From assembly GCA_001771575.1 (NCBI GenBank), contig MEUD01000001.1, positions 1,303,277-1,367,276 on the forward strand: 64,000 bases of DNA. The letters are read 5' to 3'. Within the stretch, counting starts at the first letter, position 1, and each line of letters starts with the position of its first letter. Made by a program: the position numbers and the translations under genes. The stretch is from a candidate division WOR-1 bacterium RIFOXYB2_FULL_45_9 (GTDB lineage: Bacteria > Margulisbacteria > WOR-1 > O2-12-FULL-45-9 > XYB2-FULL-48-7). Below, piece after piece: positions 19,152-28,224 of the stretch. The notes under the pieces were generated by a model. That model ran no database searches. It worked only from the letters and a program-made list of their open reading frames with translations, and had not been told where the DNA came from.

Positions 19152-20623
19152 GTCGGGATTTCTTCAGAACCGCCTTCCACTGCTTCTTCCAAGCCTTCTC
19201 TCTCGGCCCTGGCCCGTTCTTTTTCGGCGATCATGTCGCCGATCGTTACCTTTTTGTCTTCTACTGCGGAGGTTTGGACTTCCTTAAGCGTTTGGCGCTC
19301 GCGTTCAACCTGGACCTGTTTGATCGATAGGCCGATCCGCTGTTCGTCCGGAATGACCCGGAGGATCTTGGCGTCGACGACATCGCCGATCTTGAGCGGT
19401 GTTCCGTCAGGATGTTTGGCCTCTTCCGGGGTGGCGGTCGGTTCTTTGGAGAGTTCAGAAATGTGGATCAAGCCTTCCAGCCCGTGTCCAAGTTCGACGA
19501 AGGCGCCAAATTTGGCGAAGCGGAGAATTTTGACCTTGACGATCTGGCCGGCCTTGAAGTGTTCGGCGGCGCTGGCCCAGGGATCGGGCTGGAGCTGGCG
19601 CAGTCCAAGCGCGATCTTTTTGGCGACTTTATCGACGCCCAGGACGAAGACTTCCAGCTCTTCGCCGAGCTTAACGACCTCCGATGGATGTTTTACCCGT
19701 TTCCAGGAGAGCTCCGAGAGGTGGACCAGCCCTTCGATGCCGCCCAGATCGACGAAAGCGCCGAAATTCTTGAGGCTGACGACCTTTCCTTTTTTGACCT
19801 GGCCGACCTCTAGTTCGCTTAGTAGTTTGTCGTAATCGGCTTTTTCCTTGTCACCGGCGGCCAGGCGATGGGAAAGAATGATCTTTCCCTGGCGGCGGTT
19901 GACCTCAATGACCTTGAGCGGGACCTTTTTGCCGACGAAAGAGTCAAAAGTTTCTTCCGCCCGCTTGCTGACCTGGGAAGCGGGGACAAAGCCACGCAAG
20001 CCGTCGCAGTCAACGACCAGGCCACCCTTTAGGGCTTGCAGGACCTTTCCTTCAAGCAGGGTCTTGTTGTGAAAGGCGCTCATCGCGGTTTTCCAGTGTC
20101 GTTCATTGTCGGCGCGAGCCTTGGAGAGAATTACGTATCCCTCTTTACTTTCCAGTTTTTCAATAAATACTTCGATGATCTCTCCGACCTTGACGACCTC
20201 ATTAACAGAGGCGTAAGGATGTTCCGACAGTTCGCCGGGGAGGATCAAGCCGTCTGATTTGTACTTGATGTCGACCAGGACGCCGGTCTGGTCAACTTTG
20301 ACCACTTTGCCTCGAACGATGTCGCCGGCTTTATACTCGTTGAAAGTCGCGTCGTAGCTGTTGGCCGGCGCGGCCGGTTTGGCCGAAACTGGCTGCGCGA
20401 TTGGCGCGGCCAAAGGCTGGGGCTGGGTCGGGATCGGCTTAGGGGTGGGAGAGCTGAAAGTGGTCGCTTTGTATTCTTCTTTGATCTGGGTCTTTTCTTT
20501 GTTTTCAGCCGGAGCGGATATTTTGCTTTCGGCCAGGGTTTGGCGGATCAATTCTTCTACTTCAGATAGCGCCGCGTCCCCTTTGCCGCTGCTTATTTCG
20601 GTCCCTTTTAATTCATTGTCCAT
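19148..20623 (-). CDS. rpsA: 30S ribosomal protein S1, four S1 domains
   Basis: A 491-residue S1-type protein with four OB-fold S1 repeats. They start near [53 protein letters not shown] and [19 protein letters not shown]. The first 90 residues are low-complexity (Pro, Ala, Gln). E. coli S1 has six repeats; four-repeat versions are common elsewhere. In a genome with many apparently leaderless starts, S1 function on leadered mRNAs is of interest. Its promoter ends 9 nt before the ATG. Confidence 0.93.
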   Translation of the reverse strand: MDNELKGTEISSGKGDAALSEVEELIRQTLAESKISAPAENKEKTQIKEEYKATTFSSPTPKPIPTQPQPLAAPIAQPVSAKPAAPANSYDATFNEYKAGDIVRGKVVKVDQTGVLVDIKYKSDGLILPGELSEHPYASVNEVVKVGEIIEVFIEKLESKEGYVILSKARADNERHWKTAMSAFHNKTLLEGKVLQALKGGLVVDCDGLRGFVPASQVSKRAEETFDSFVGKKVPLKVIEVNRRQGKIILSHRLAAGDKEKADYDKLLSELEVGQVKKGKVVSLKNFGAFVDLGGIEGLVHLSELSWKRVKHPSEVVKLGEELEVFVLGVDKVAKKIALGLRQLQPDPWASAAEHFKAGQIVKVKILRFAKFGAFVELGHGLEGLIHISELSKEPTATPEEAKHPDGTPLKIGDVVDAKILRVIPDEQRIGLSIKQVQVERERQTLKEVQTSAVEDKKVTIGDMIAEKERARAEREGLEEAVEGGSEEIPT

Positions 20624-20632
20624 AATATATTT

Positions 20633-20661
20633 AGAATAACATAAATGGGAGGGGGGGTCAA
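20633..20661 (-). promoter_or_regulatory. rpsA promoter, nearly leaderless
   Basis: TTGACC, a 17-nt spacer and TATTCT on the minus strand; the -10 ends 9 nt before the ATG and there is no Shine-Dalgarno. It diverges from the speH promoter. Confidence 0.55.
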
Positions 20662-20701
20662 CAGCACTCCCCCGGCTGGCATGGTTTTCCCCCGTTTTTT
20701 C

Positions 20702-20729
20702 TTGACAAATCGGTAATTCACTCTAAAAT
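20702..20729 (+). promoter_or_regulatory. speH promoter
   Basis: TTGACA, a 16-nt spacer and TAAAAT. The leader to the GTG start would be about 27 nt and contains an AAGGGG stretch. Confidence 0.6.
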
Positions 20730-20762
20730 ATAAGTGGTTCCGGGGAAAAAGGGGCAAAAACG

Positions 20763-21167
20763 GTGGAAATATTCAGCTTCGGCTCGCATTTAATCGTTGA
20801 TTGTTATGGTTGCGCCAAAGAAAAGTTGGAGGATGTCCTTTTTATCCACGATGTCCTTGACGCCCTTCCGGAAAAGATCGGCCTGACCAGGATCTCTGAT
20901 CCCCATGTTTTTCGGTCGACCGCCGGTGGGGAGGAAATGACGGGAGTCTCCGGGGTTGTCTTGGTCGCGGAATCGCATATTTCAATCCATACTTTTCCCG
21001 AGACCAGCCATGTTTTTATCGATATTTTTTCCCACATTGATTTTAACACCGAGTACGCCTCCCAATATTTATCCGAAGTTTTCCAGTCAAGCCGGCACGA
21101 AGTTGCCCGCACCAGCCATGGGATCGAATATCAGCCTCCCCGCGAGCGGGCGCTGGCGATCCACTGA
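20763..21167 (+). CDS. speH: S-adenosylmethionine decarboxylase proenzyme
   Basis: The 134-residue prokaryotic AdoMetDC is cleaved at the Glu-Ser bond in AESHISIHTFPE to form the pyruvoyl cofactor. HLIVDCYGC near the start and the C-terminal Pro-rich tail match the family. It supplies decarboxylated SAM for spermidine. The start is GTG with AAGGGG upstream. speB follows after 3 nt. A spermidine synthase gene (speE) is not in the window. Confidence 0.95.
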   Translation: MEIFSFGSHLIVDCYGCAKEKLEDVLFIHDVLDALPEKIGLTRISDPHVFRSTAGGEEMTGVSGVVLVAESHISIHTFPETSHVFIDIFSHIDFNTEYASQYLSEVFQSSRHEVARTSHGIEYQPPRERALAIH

Positions 21168-21170
21168 CGC

Positions 21171-21977
21171 GTGAGATTTCTTGAGACCGAGGCGGAGCGC
21201 GATTATTCCCGGGCGAAATATGTGGTTCTTCCTTGTCCTCATGAGGCGACAACCTCTTACGGGAAAGGGACAAAAAACGGACCGATGGCTATTCTCCGCG
21301 CTTCCCGGCAGTTAGAAACATTTGACGAAGAAAAACAGACCGAGACATATCTAACCAGCCCAATATTTACTGCCAACCCGGTAGCGGCTTCTGATCTTCC
21401 AAAAAAGATCGTTTCCTTGCTTATGGATGGCAAAGTACCGGTGGTTTTAGGTGGAGAACACTCGCTGACCCCTTTTGCCGTCAGCGCTTTTATCGAGCGG
21501 TATCGAGACTTGTCGGTCCTTTCTCTTGACGCCCACGCTGATCTGCGCGATAGCTACCGGGGGAGCAAGCATAGCCATGCTTGCGCCATTCGTCGGGTTT
21601 TAGAGATTGCTCCGGTCGTTCAGGCTGGAGTGAGAAGTATTTCTAAAGAAGAATGGGATTTTGCCAGGGAGAGCGGTCAGCTTAATAAGATCCATTGGGC
21701 GGGAAAGATCCCGGAAAAGATGATTTCCCAATTAAGCAACGATGTTTATGTCACGATCGATGTCGATGTTTTTGACCCTGGGGTCATCCGGGCGACTGGG
21801 ACCCCGGAGCCGGGCGGGTTGGCCTGGCGGGAAATGATCGATATTTTGACCCAATTAAGCAAAAAAAAGAACATTGTCGGGTTTGACGTAGTAGAGCTCT
21901 CGCCAATAAAAGACGACCCCGCCTCCGATTTTACCGCGGCCAAGCTTGTTTATAAACTGATCGGCCTGATCTCCTAA
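21171..21977 (+). CDS. speB: Agmatinase (arginase-family ureohydrolase)
   Basis: The 268-residue enzyme hydrolyses agmatine to putrescine and urea. The two-Mn site is complete: His97 in VVLGGEHSLTP, Asp120/His122/Asp124 in SLDAHADLRDSY, and the later Asp pair in VTIDVDVFDPGV. The TGTPEPGGL stretch is typical of agmatinases. The start is GTG, 3 nt after the speH stop. Together the two genes supply both halves of spermidine. Confidence 0.93.
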   Translation: MRFLETEAERDYSRAKYVVLPCPHEATTSYGKGTKNGPMAILRASRQLETFDEEKQTETYLTSPIFTANPVAASDLPKKIVSLLMDGKVPVVLGGEHSLTPFAVSAFIERYRDLSVLSLDAHADLRDSYRGSKHSHACAIRRVLEIAPVVQAGVRSISKEEWDFARESGQLNKIHWAGKIPEKMISQLSNDVYVTIDVDVFDPGVIRATGTPEPGGLAWREMIDILTQLSKKKNIVGFDVVELSPIKDDPASDFTAAKLVYKLIGLIS

Positions 21978-22033
21978 TCGCTCATATCTGAAATTTCCCG
22001 GCTATTCACTCGAGATAGCATGGGAGGGCTAAC

Positions 22034-23365
22034 ATGACTTCAGCGGTTCGTTTTCGGAATCATTCAAGGCTGTTCATAAATACGGCAAAACATCGCCCCA
22101 ACCATAGGCTACTCGAGGCCCAACGAAAAACAGTCTGGCAGTCGATCGGGATCAGGTCATCGGACCAACTATTCAATCTTTTGCCGGTCGCTTCTCATAT
22201 TATTGACGCGAAGGGAACTATCTTGGAAGTTAATCGCCGTTGGCTTGATTGTCTGGGATATAGTCGGGACGAAGTTCTTGGCCGACCGATCACCGATTTT
22301 ATTCCGGTTGATCAGCGTCCCGAAGCCAGAGAGCGTTTTCAGGTAAAGCTGAACGGGGGGAAGGTCCAAAATATCGCGACCAGGACCTTTATGCGAAAAG
22401 ATGGCCGCCAGTTCAATGCGATTTCAATCGATACGATCCTTCATCTGAACGGTGGAGGAGCTAAGGTTGCTCTGACGGCAGTGATCGACCTTAGCGACTA
22501 TAAAAGGAGCGTTTCACGTTACCTGGAGGAAAAAACATTTCGCGGTCTCGCCTCCGGGGTCGCCCATCGGCTAAATAACAGTTCTCCGCTGATAAAAATG
22601 GCCCTAGGTCTGCTGGAAAGATCCATTAAGGACGAGGGGCAATTAAGCAGGATCAAAGATATCCAAAAGGTTTTTAATAATTTTGAAAGATTAGTCCGAG
22701 AGATGCTCCTTTACGTGAAGCTTTCTTCGGGCGACTATCCTCGGTCTGAATTCAATATTGAAGACGCGATCGGGCAAGCTCTTGATAACTGCCAGCGCTA
22801 TTATGAAGAAAAAGGGGTGAACGTGGCGGTGGTCCGTGCCTTTAAAGCCGATCATCCCGTTTACGCCAGCCAGGACCTGATGGTTATCGCGATTCAAAAT
22901 ATTGTCGATAACGCTTATGAGGCGATCACGCAAAAAACCGAATTCCTGGCCGCCGCGGAAGAGAGCGACTATTTAAAAAACAACCTGGGCTTCCCCATCC
23001 CTGAAAGCTGGTCCGGTCAGATCATAATAATGGTTGAAGAGCGATCGATCAATGAGCGTGTCCCGGTTAGAGAAGGGGATCTTGAGCCCGGGAATTATTT
23101 AGTGGTTTCAATTATTGATAACGGGATCGGAATAAAAACGCGGGATGGCCAGGGTCATATGAGACTGCACAATTTAAGCGATATCTTCGAGCCATTCTTT
23201 TCGGAACGCGATCCGGCGGAGAAGAATGGTCTCGGCCTTTCCTGGGTATTAAGCGCCCTGGGCCAGCTTGGCGGCGAGGTAAGCGTAGAGAGCGAATGGG
23301 GAAGCGGCTCAACCATCAAATTATATCTACCTCTCCCTCAAACTAATGGCAAAACCGATCACTAG
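22034..23365 (+). CDS. Soluble PAS-domain sensor histidine kinase
   Basis: A 443-residue protein with no membrane segment. A PAS domain (about 45-150; DQLFNLLPVASHIIDAKGTI) is followed by a dimerisation helix with the phospho-acceptor His in SGVAHRLNNSS, and an HATPase domain: N box QNIVDNAYEAI, G1 DNGIGI, F box IFEPFF, G2 NGLGLS. A normal Shine-Dalgarno (GGAGGG) precedes the ATG. No response regulator adjoins it, so it is an orphan. Its 3' end overlaps convergent rluD by 23 nt. Confidence 0.85.
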   Translation: MTSAVRFRNHSRLFINTAKHRPNHRLLEAQRKTVWQSIGIRSSDQLFNLLPVASHIIDAKGTILEVNRRWLDCLGYSRDEVLGRPITDFIPVDQRPEARERFQVKLNGGKVQNIATRTFMRKDGRQFNAISIDTILHLNGGGAKVALTAVIDLSDYKRSVSRYLEEKTFRGLASGVAHRLNNSSPLIKMALGLLERSIKDEGQLSRIKDIQKVFNNFERLVREMLLYVKLSSGDYPRSEFNIEDAIGQALDNCQRYYEEKGVNVAVVRAFKADHPVYASQDLMVIAIQNIVDNAYEAITQKTEFLAAAEESDYLKNNLGFPIPESWSGQIIIMVEERSINERVPVREGDLEPGNYLVVSIIDNGIGIKTRDGQGHMRLHNLSDIFEPFFSERDPAEKNGLGLSWVLSALGQLGGEVSVESEWGSGSTIKLYLPLPQTNGKTDH

Positions 23366-24287
23366 TCAATCTATCAATTACTTCAGCCATTTCTCGCGGC
23401 ATGGGGGCGGTGAATTCCACCCGTTTTCCACTGCCGGGATGATCGAAACTTAATTTATACGCGTGCAGGAGCTGGCCTCTGACCTGAAATTCTTCTTTTT
23501 TTCTCCCATAGACCGGGTCTCCGACGATCGGATGTCCGATATGGCTTAAGTGGACCCTGATCTGGTGGGTTCGGCCGGTCAGGATCTTGACCTCGAGCAG
23601 TGAATAATTTCCCAAAATGTCCATGACCCGGTAGCGGCTTACTGCGGGGCGAGAACGATGGCTTCCCGCCGCGTCCAGGACCGCCATTTTTTGTCGATTG
23701 ACCGGATGGCGCCCGATATTGGCTTCGATCGTCCCCTCTTTTTCGGCCGGCGCCCCATGGACCAGCGCGAGATAAGTTTTTTCTATCGTCCGCTCTTTGA
23801 TCTGTTTGACCAGGGAGCGATAAGCTGGGTCGGTTTTGGCGGCGACGATCACGCCGGTCGTCTCTTTGTCCAGACGATGGACGATCCCGGGACGCAGGGG
23901 GGCGCCGAGAGAGGCGAGCCGGCCGCAATGGTTAAGCAGGGCATTGACCAGTGTTCCCTCATAATTTCCGGGAGCGGGGTGGATGACCAGCCCTTTTGGT
24001 TTATTTATGACAATTATCTCGTCATCCTCATGAATAATATCCAACGGAATTTCCTCGGGCTTGGCCGATGGAGCCTGGGGAGCGGGGATTTCGACGGTGA
24101 TCTGATCGGCGATCTTGATCTTGGCGCTAGCCTTGGTTTGTTCCCCGTTTAGGCGAACCAAACCCTGATCGATCAGCTCTTTGATCCGTGACCGGGAGAG
24201 AGGAAGGCTTGGGATGCCGGCCAGAAACTGGTCAAGCCGCATCCGTGCCGCGCTGGCTGGTACAACCAGGTCATGCCGATCGGTCAT
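23343..24287 (-). CDS. rluD: RluD-family 23S rRNA pseudouridine synthase
   Basis: The 314-residue protein has an N-terminal S4 RNA-binding domain (MRLDQFLAGIPSLPLSRSRIKELIDQG) and the RsuA/RluA catalytic domain. GIVHRLDKETTGVIV holds the catalytic Asp, and GRTHQIRVHLSHIGHPIVGDPVYG is the second signature. RluD modifies helix 69 of 23S rRNA, but other RluA-class specificities cannot be excluded. It overlaps lgt by 17 nt and the histidine kinase on the opposite strand by 23 nt. Confidence 0.92.
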   Translation of the reverse strand: MTDRHDLVVPASAARMRLDQFLAGIPSLPLSRSRIKELIDQGLVRLNGEQTKASAKIKIADQITVEIPAPQAPSAKPEEIPLDIIHEDDEIIVINKPKGLVIHPAPGNYEGTLVNALLNHCGRLASLGAPLRPGIVHRLDKETTGVIVAAKTDPAYRSLVKQIKERTIEKTYLALVHGAPAEKEGTIEANIGRHPVNRQKMAVLDAAGSHRSRPAVSRYRVMDILGNYSLLEVKILTGRTHQIRVHLSHIGHPIVGDPVYGRKKEEFQVRGQLLHAYKLSFDHPGSGKRVEFTAPMPREMAEVIDRLTSDRFCH

Positions 24288-25035
24288 GGTTGCTGTAATA
24301 CCATAGATAAAAACAACTGAAGGCGATGACCGGGATGACGATCCACTGCGAAGGTGTCAGGCCGGCCCAATGGATCGGGCTATAACGGAGAAATTCAACG
24401 CTGAAACGATAGAGAGAATATAATATCAAGCCGGTGAAAAAGACCTGGCCGGGGAATTTTTTTCGATAGTAGAGAAAGAGCAAAAAAGCGAAGGCGAGCA
24501 ATATAAGGGCCGAGGAGTAAAGTTGGGTGGGATGAAGATGCTGGTCGGGGAAATAACTCCCAGCCAGGCAATCGCTCGGGAAAACAAGCCCCCAGGGGCG
24601 ATCGGTTGGCAGGCCGAAACAACAGCCGTTGAGGAAGCAGCCAAGGCGTCCGATCGCGTAACCAAGCGCTGTTCCCGGAGTGATGGCGTCAAAGAGCCGC
24701 CGCAAAGGGACCTGTTTGGCGCTGGCAAAATAGACGACGGCGGCCAGCGCGAAGATCAACCCGCCTAAAAAGACCATCCCGCCGCGCTGGATCATGATGA
24801 TCTCCAGCAGGTTTCCCCGGTAAAAGTTCCATTGGCCGACGACGTAGAAAAATCGGGCCCCGACGATCGCGGCGATGATCACGTAAAGCGCAAGGTCGAT
24901 TATCGTTTCGCTTTTTATCCCGGCCTGTTTGGCCAGGCGGAGCGAGACGCCGATCCCGGCCAAAAAACCGAGGGCGACCATGAAACCGTATGAATAAATG
25001 GAAAAGGAACCTAATTTTATTAAGATCGGGTGCAT
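24271..25035 (-). CDS. lgt: Prolipoprotein diacylglyceryl transferase
   Basis: A 254-residue inner-membrane enzyme with about seven membrane segments. GARFFYVVGQW, QRGGMVFLGG and especially YAIGRLGCFLNGCCFG (the Lgt signature region) are visible. It transfers diacylglycerol to the lipobox Cys of prolipoproteins, such as those encoded at 858 and 45427. It lies 1 nt after lspA, so both lipoprotein-processing enzymes are coupled. Confidence 0.95.
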   Translation of the reverse strand: MHPILIKLGSFSIYSYGFMVALGFLAGIGVSLRLAKQAGIKSETIIDLALYVIIAAIVGARFFYVVGQWNFYRGNLLEIIMIQRGGMVFLGGLIFALAAVVYFASAKQVPLRRLFDAITPGTALGYAIGRLGCFLNGCCFGLPTDRPWGLVFPSDCLAGSYFPDQHLHPTQLYSSALILLAFAFLLFLYYRKKFPGQVFFTGLILYSLYRFSVEFLRYSPIHWAGLTPSQWIVIPVIAFSCFYLWYYSNHDRSA

Positions 25036-25036
25036 A

Positions 25037-25474
25037 TCAAGCCTCCTTTTTTTGGGCCAGGATCGCCAGGATAATCAGCGCAACCCCAAGATTGATCATG
25101 ATGTCGGCCAGGTTGAAGACCGGCCAAACTTTAAAATCGAGATAATCGATAACGTAGTGACGGAAGAGCCGGTCGAAAAGGTTGCCGGCACTGCCGCCAA
25201 GCATCAGAGCGAGCCCGGATTGAGCGAGCTTTTCTTTGGCCGGTAACAGGTGATGAAAATAGACCATCAAAACGACGGCGAGCAGTCCGATCGCGGTCAG
25301 GAAGGGCGAACTCCCGGTAAAAAGGGAAAAAGCCGCTCCGGTGTTTCGGACGTAAGTTAAATAAAAGAAAGGTTCAATAACCGGGATCGACTGTCCCAGT
25401 TGAAGCGAGCCAACCAGTCGCTTGATCGCCTGATCGGCGAAGCAGACAGCCGCGGCCAGAATATAAAACCACAT
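25037..25474 (-). CDS. lspA: Lipoprotein signal peptidase (signal peptidase II)
   Basis: A 145-residue integral membrane aspartic protease with four helices. The catalytic pair sits in GGSAGNLFDRL and FNLADIMI; YVRNTGAAFSLF is also conserved. I take ATG 25474, one base after the DUF5665 stop, rather than the TTG at 25513 that lies inside that gene. It removes lipoprotein signal peptides after Lgt has acted, and lgt is the next gene. Confidence 0.93.
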   Translation of the reverse strand: MWFYILAAAVCFADQAIKRLVGSLQLGQSIPVIEPFFYLTYVRNTGAAFSLFTGSSPFLTAIGLLAVVLMVYFHHLLPAKEKLAQSGLALMLGGSAGNLFDRLFRHYVIDYLDFKVWPVFNLADIMINLGVALIILAILAQKKEA

Positions 25475-25475
25475 G

Positions 25476-25747
25476 TTAACGGACGCGGAGAGGCTGTTTG
25501 GAATAAGCGTCAATTAAAGTGCCGATTTGCTGGAAGTAATGACCGACAACCGGGAAATTGACCAGTTGGGCGATGACGATCGTTAGCACATAGATACTTA
25601 ATCCCAGGACAATGGTGGTCCCCAGAGCAAAGCCGACCCCTTGAGCGATCCCGTTCACGAACGTAAAAAGGACGTATCGCCAGGGCTCATGCTTGTCACG
25701 CCTGATCTTTTCGATCGCTTCGAAAAGACGTTCCTCGTTTTGGTTCA

Positions 25748-25748
<1 letters not shown>
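25476..25748 (-). CDS. DUF5665-like small membrane protein
   Basis: A 90-residue protein with an N-terminal charged helix (NEERLFEAIEKIRRDKHEPWRYV) followed by two membrane segments in GFALGTTIVLGLSIYVLTIVIAQ and the region before it. DUF5665 proteins share this size and layout. Function is unknown. It sits between ahcY (1-nt overlap) and lspA. Confidence 0.75.
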
Positions 25749-27037
<1,289 letters not shown>

Positions 27038-27040
27038 TTA

Positions 27041-27049
27041 ATTATAACA
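27041..27049 (-). promoter_or_regulatory. ahcY extended -10 promoter
   Basis: TGTTATAAT on the minus strand, with no obvious -35. The leader would be about 20 nt and holds GGAGGG. It is one of the conventional leadered starts in the window. Confidence 0.55.
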
Positions 27050-27087
27050 CAAGAACCGACATTGAGCGGGCCGCTTAATAATAAAAA

Positions 27088-27117
27088 TTGCTTGAAATAT
27101 TAAACTTAATGTATAGA
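27088..27117 (+). promoter_or_regulatory. Possible promoter of the unrecognised gene at 27127
   Basis: TTGCTT, an 18-nt spacer and TATAGA; the -10 ends 9 nt before ATG 27127. The region is very AT-rich, so chance matches are likely. Confidence 0.35.
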
Positions 27118-27126
27118 AAATATAAC

Positions 27127-28224
27127 ATGAAGATTATGGATGTGCCTAATTTATTGCGTTATTGCCGGGTCCGGGTCCGCACCGCTGATTTACTGCCAAG
27201 AAGTGGGAAGTTGAAGTTGAGCAACGAGGCGCGGCAAGAGTTGTTGGGCCGCCGCAGAGGTATCGACCTTTGTTATTTGTATCATTTGTTTAAAGGGGGA
27301 AGTCCCGCCGCCGTTCCGCCAGTTGCCGGGAGTGAATACCGTTGGGGAGAACTGCCGGTCATCATGAAAGAGAGCGGGGCGGAGAAGATTTCCGCGATCA
27401 GCGTGGAAAGAAGCGGCGGCAAAGCGCTTGATAACCGGGTCTCCTTGAGCGAAGTTTTTGCCGCGACTGATATAAGTATTCCAAAGTCGGTGGAGATTAC
27501 AGCCGAGAAACTGGTGGAATTGTACCGGGGACTGGAAGGGAGCGGCATTCGCGGACGAAACAGCCGTCGAGTCTTAATTGACAGTTTAGACCTTGAAGGA
27601 CGCCGATCCTTATATGGATCGCTGAAACCGACCGAAGCGATTTCGCTATTTTACGAACTGGTGGATAGAGGTGGCAAGACCGAATTGTACCGGGAGATCT
27701 CCAGAGAAGGGCGGGCGCAGTTATTTGGCCAAATGAAGGAAGCTCAAGAGAGGGAGCGGCTGGTCCGCCCTCTTAGCGACGATGATCTGCTGGGCCTGTA
27801 TGGTTCGCTGGAAAAGATGAAAAAATATACGCTGTTCATTGCCGGTGACGACCGCCAGCGGCTGGTTTTATTCCGGCGCCTGGCCCCCGCTGGACGCCGT
27901 GGCCTGGTCGCCAATTTGGTTGAAAAATTCCGTCGCGATAAATTCTTTGCCGCTTTATCAGACAGTGAGCGGCGGCTTTTTATTGAAATGATGCCGCTTG
28001 AGGGTCTGCGCCATTTTGCGATTGATTTGCAAAAAATCGAGCCGGAAATTTACCGGGAAGTCGCCCTGCCGCGGATTACCGGTGTTGAGACTTCAAGCAA
28101 CGCGATGGAGGCGGTCCGGCCGATCAGAATTGAAACTTATCCTAACGGAAACCTGATGGTGGTGAGTGTTCCTGACGGACCGTCGAATGTAGTTAGAATC
28201 ATTGAGCGGGACCATTTGAACTAA
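27127..28224 (+). CDS. Uncharacterised protein with repeated helical motifs
   Basis: I do not recognise this 365-residue protein. There is no signal peptide or membrane span. The middle (about 150-300) contains irregular short repeats of the form [aromatic/Leu]-x-x-[Leu]-x-x-[Arg/Glu], for example RRSLYGSLKPTEA, KTELYREISREGR and DLLGLYGSLEKM. They are spaced 15-25 residues apart and recall the all-helical N domain of MgtE or FliG, but no such domain can be claimed. The C-terminus ends in a beta-like PNGNLMVVSVPDG. The start is uncertain between TTG 27088, ATG 27109, 27127 and 27136; I chose 27127. The 3' end overlaps ileS by 26 nt. Confidence 0.6.
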   Translation: MKIMDVPNLLRYCRVRVRTADLLPRSGKLKLSNEARQELLGRRRGIDLCYLYHLFKGGSPAAVPPVAGSEYRWGELPVIMKESGAEKISAISVERSGGKALDNRVSLSEVFAATDISIPKSVEITAEKLVELYRGLEGSGIRGRNSRRVLIDSLDLEGRRSLYGSLKPTEAISLFYELVDRGGKTELYREISREGRAQLFGQMKEAQERERLVRPLSDDDLLGLYGSLEKMKKYTLFIAGDDRQRLVLFRRLAPAGRRGLVANLVEKFRRDKFFAALSDSERRLFIEMMPLEGLRHFAIDLQKIEPEIYREVALPRITGVETSSNAMEAVRPIRIETYPNGNLMVVSVPDGPSNVVRIIERDHLN

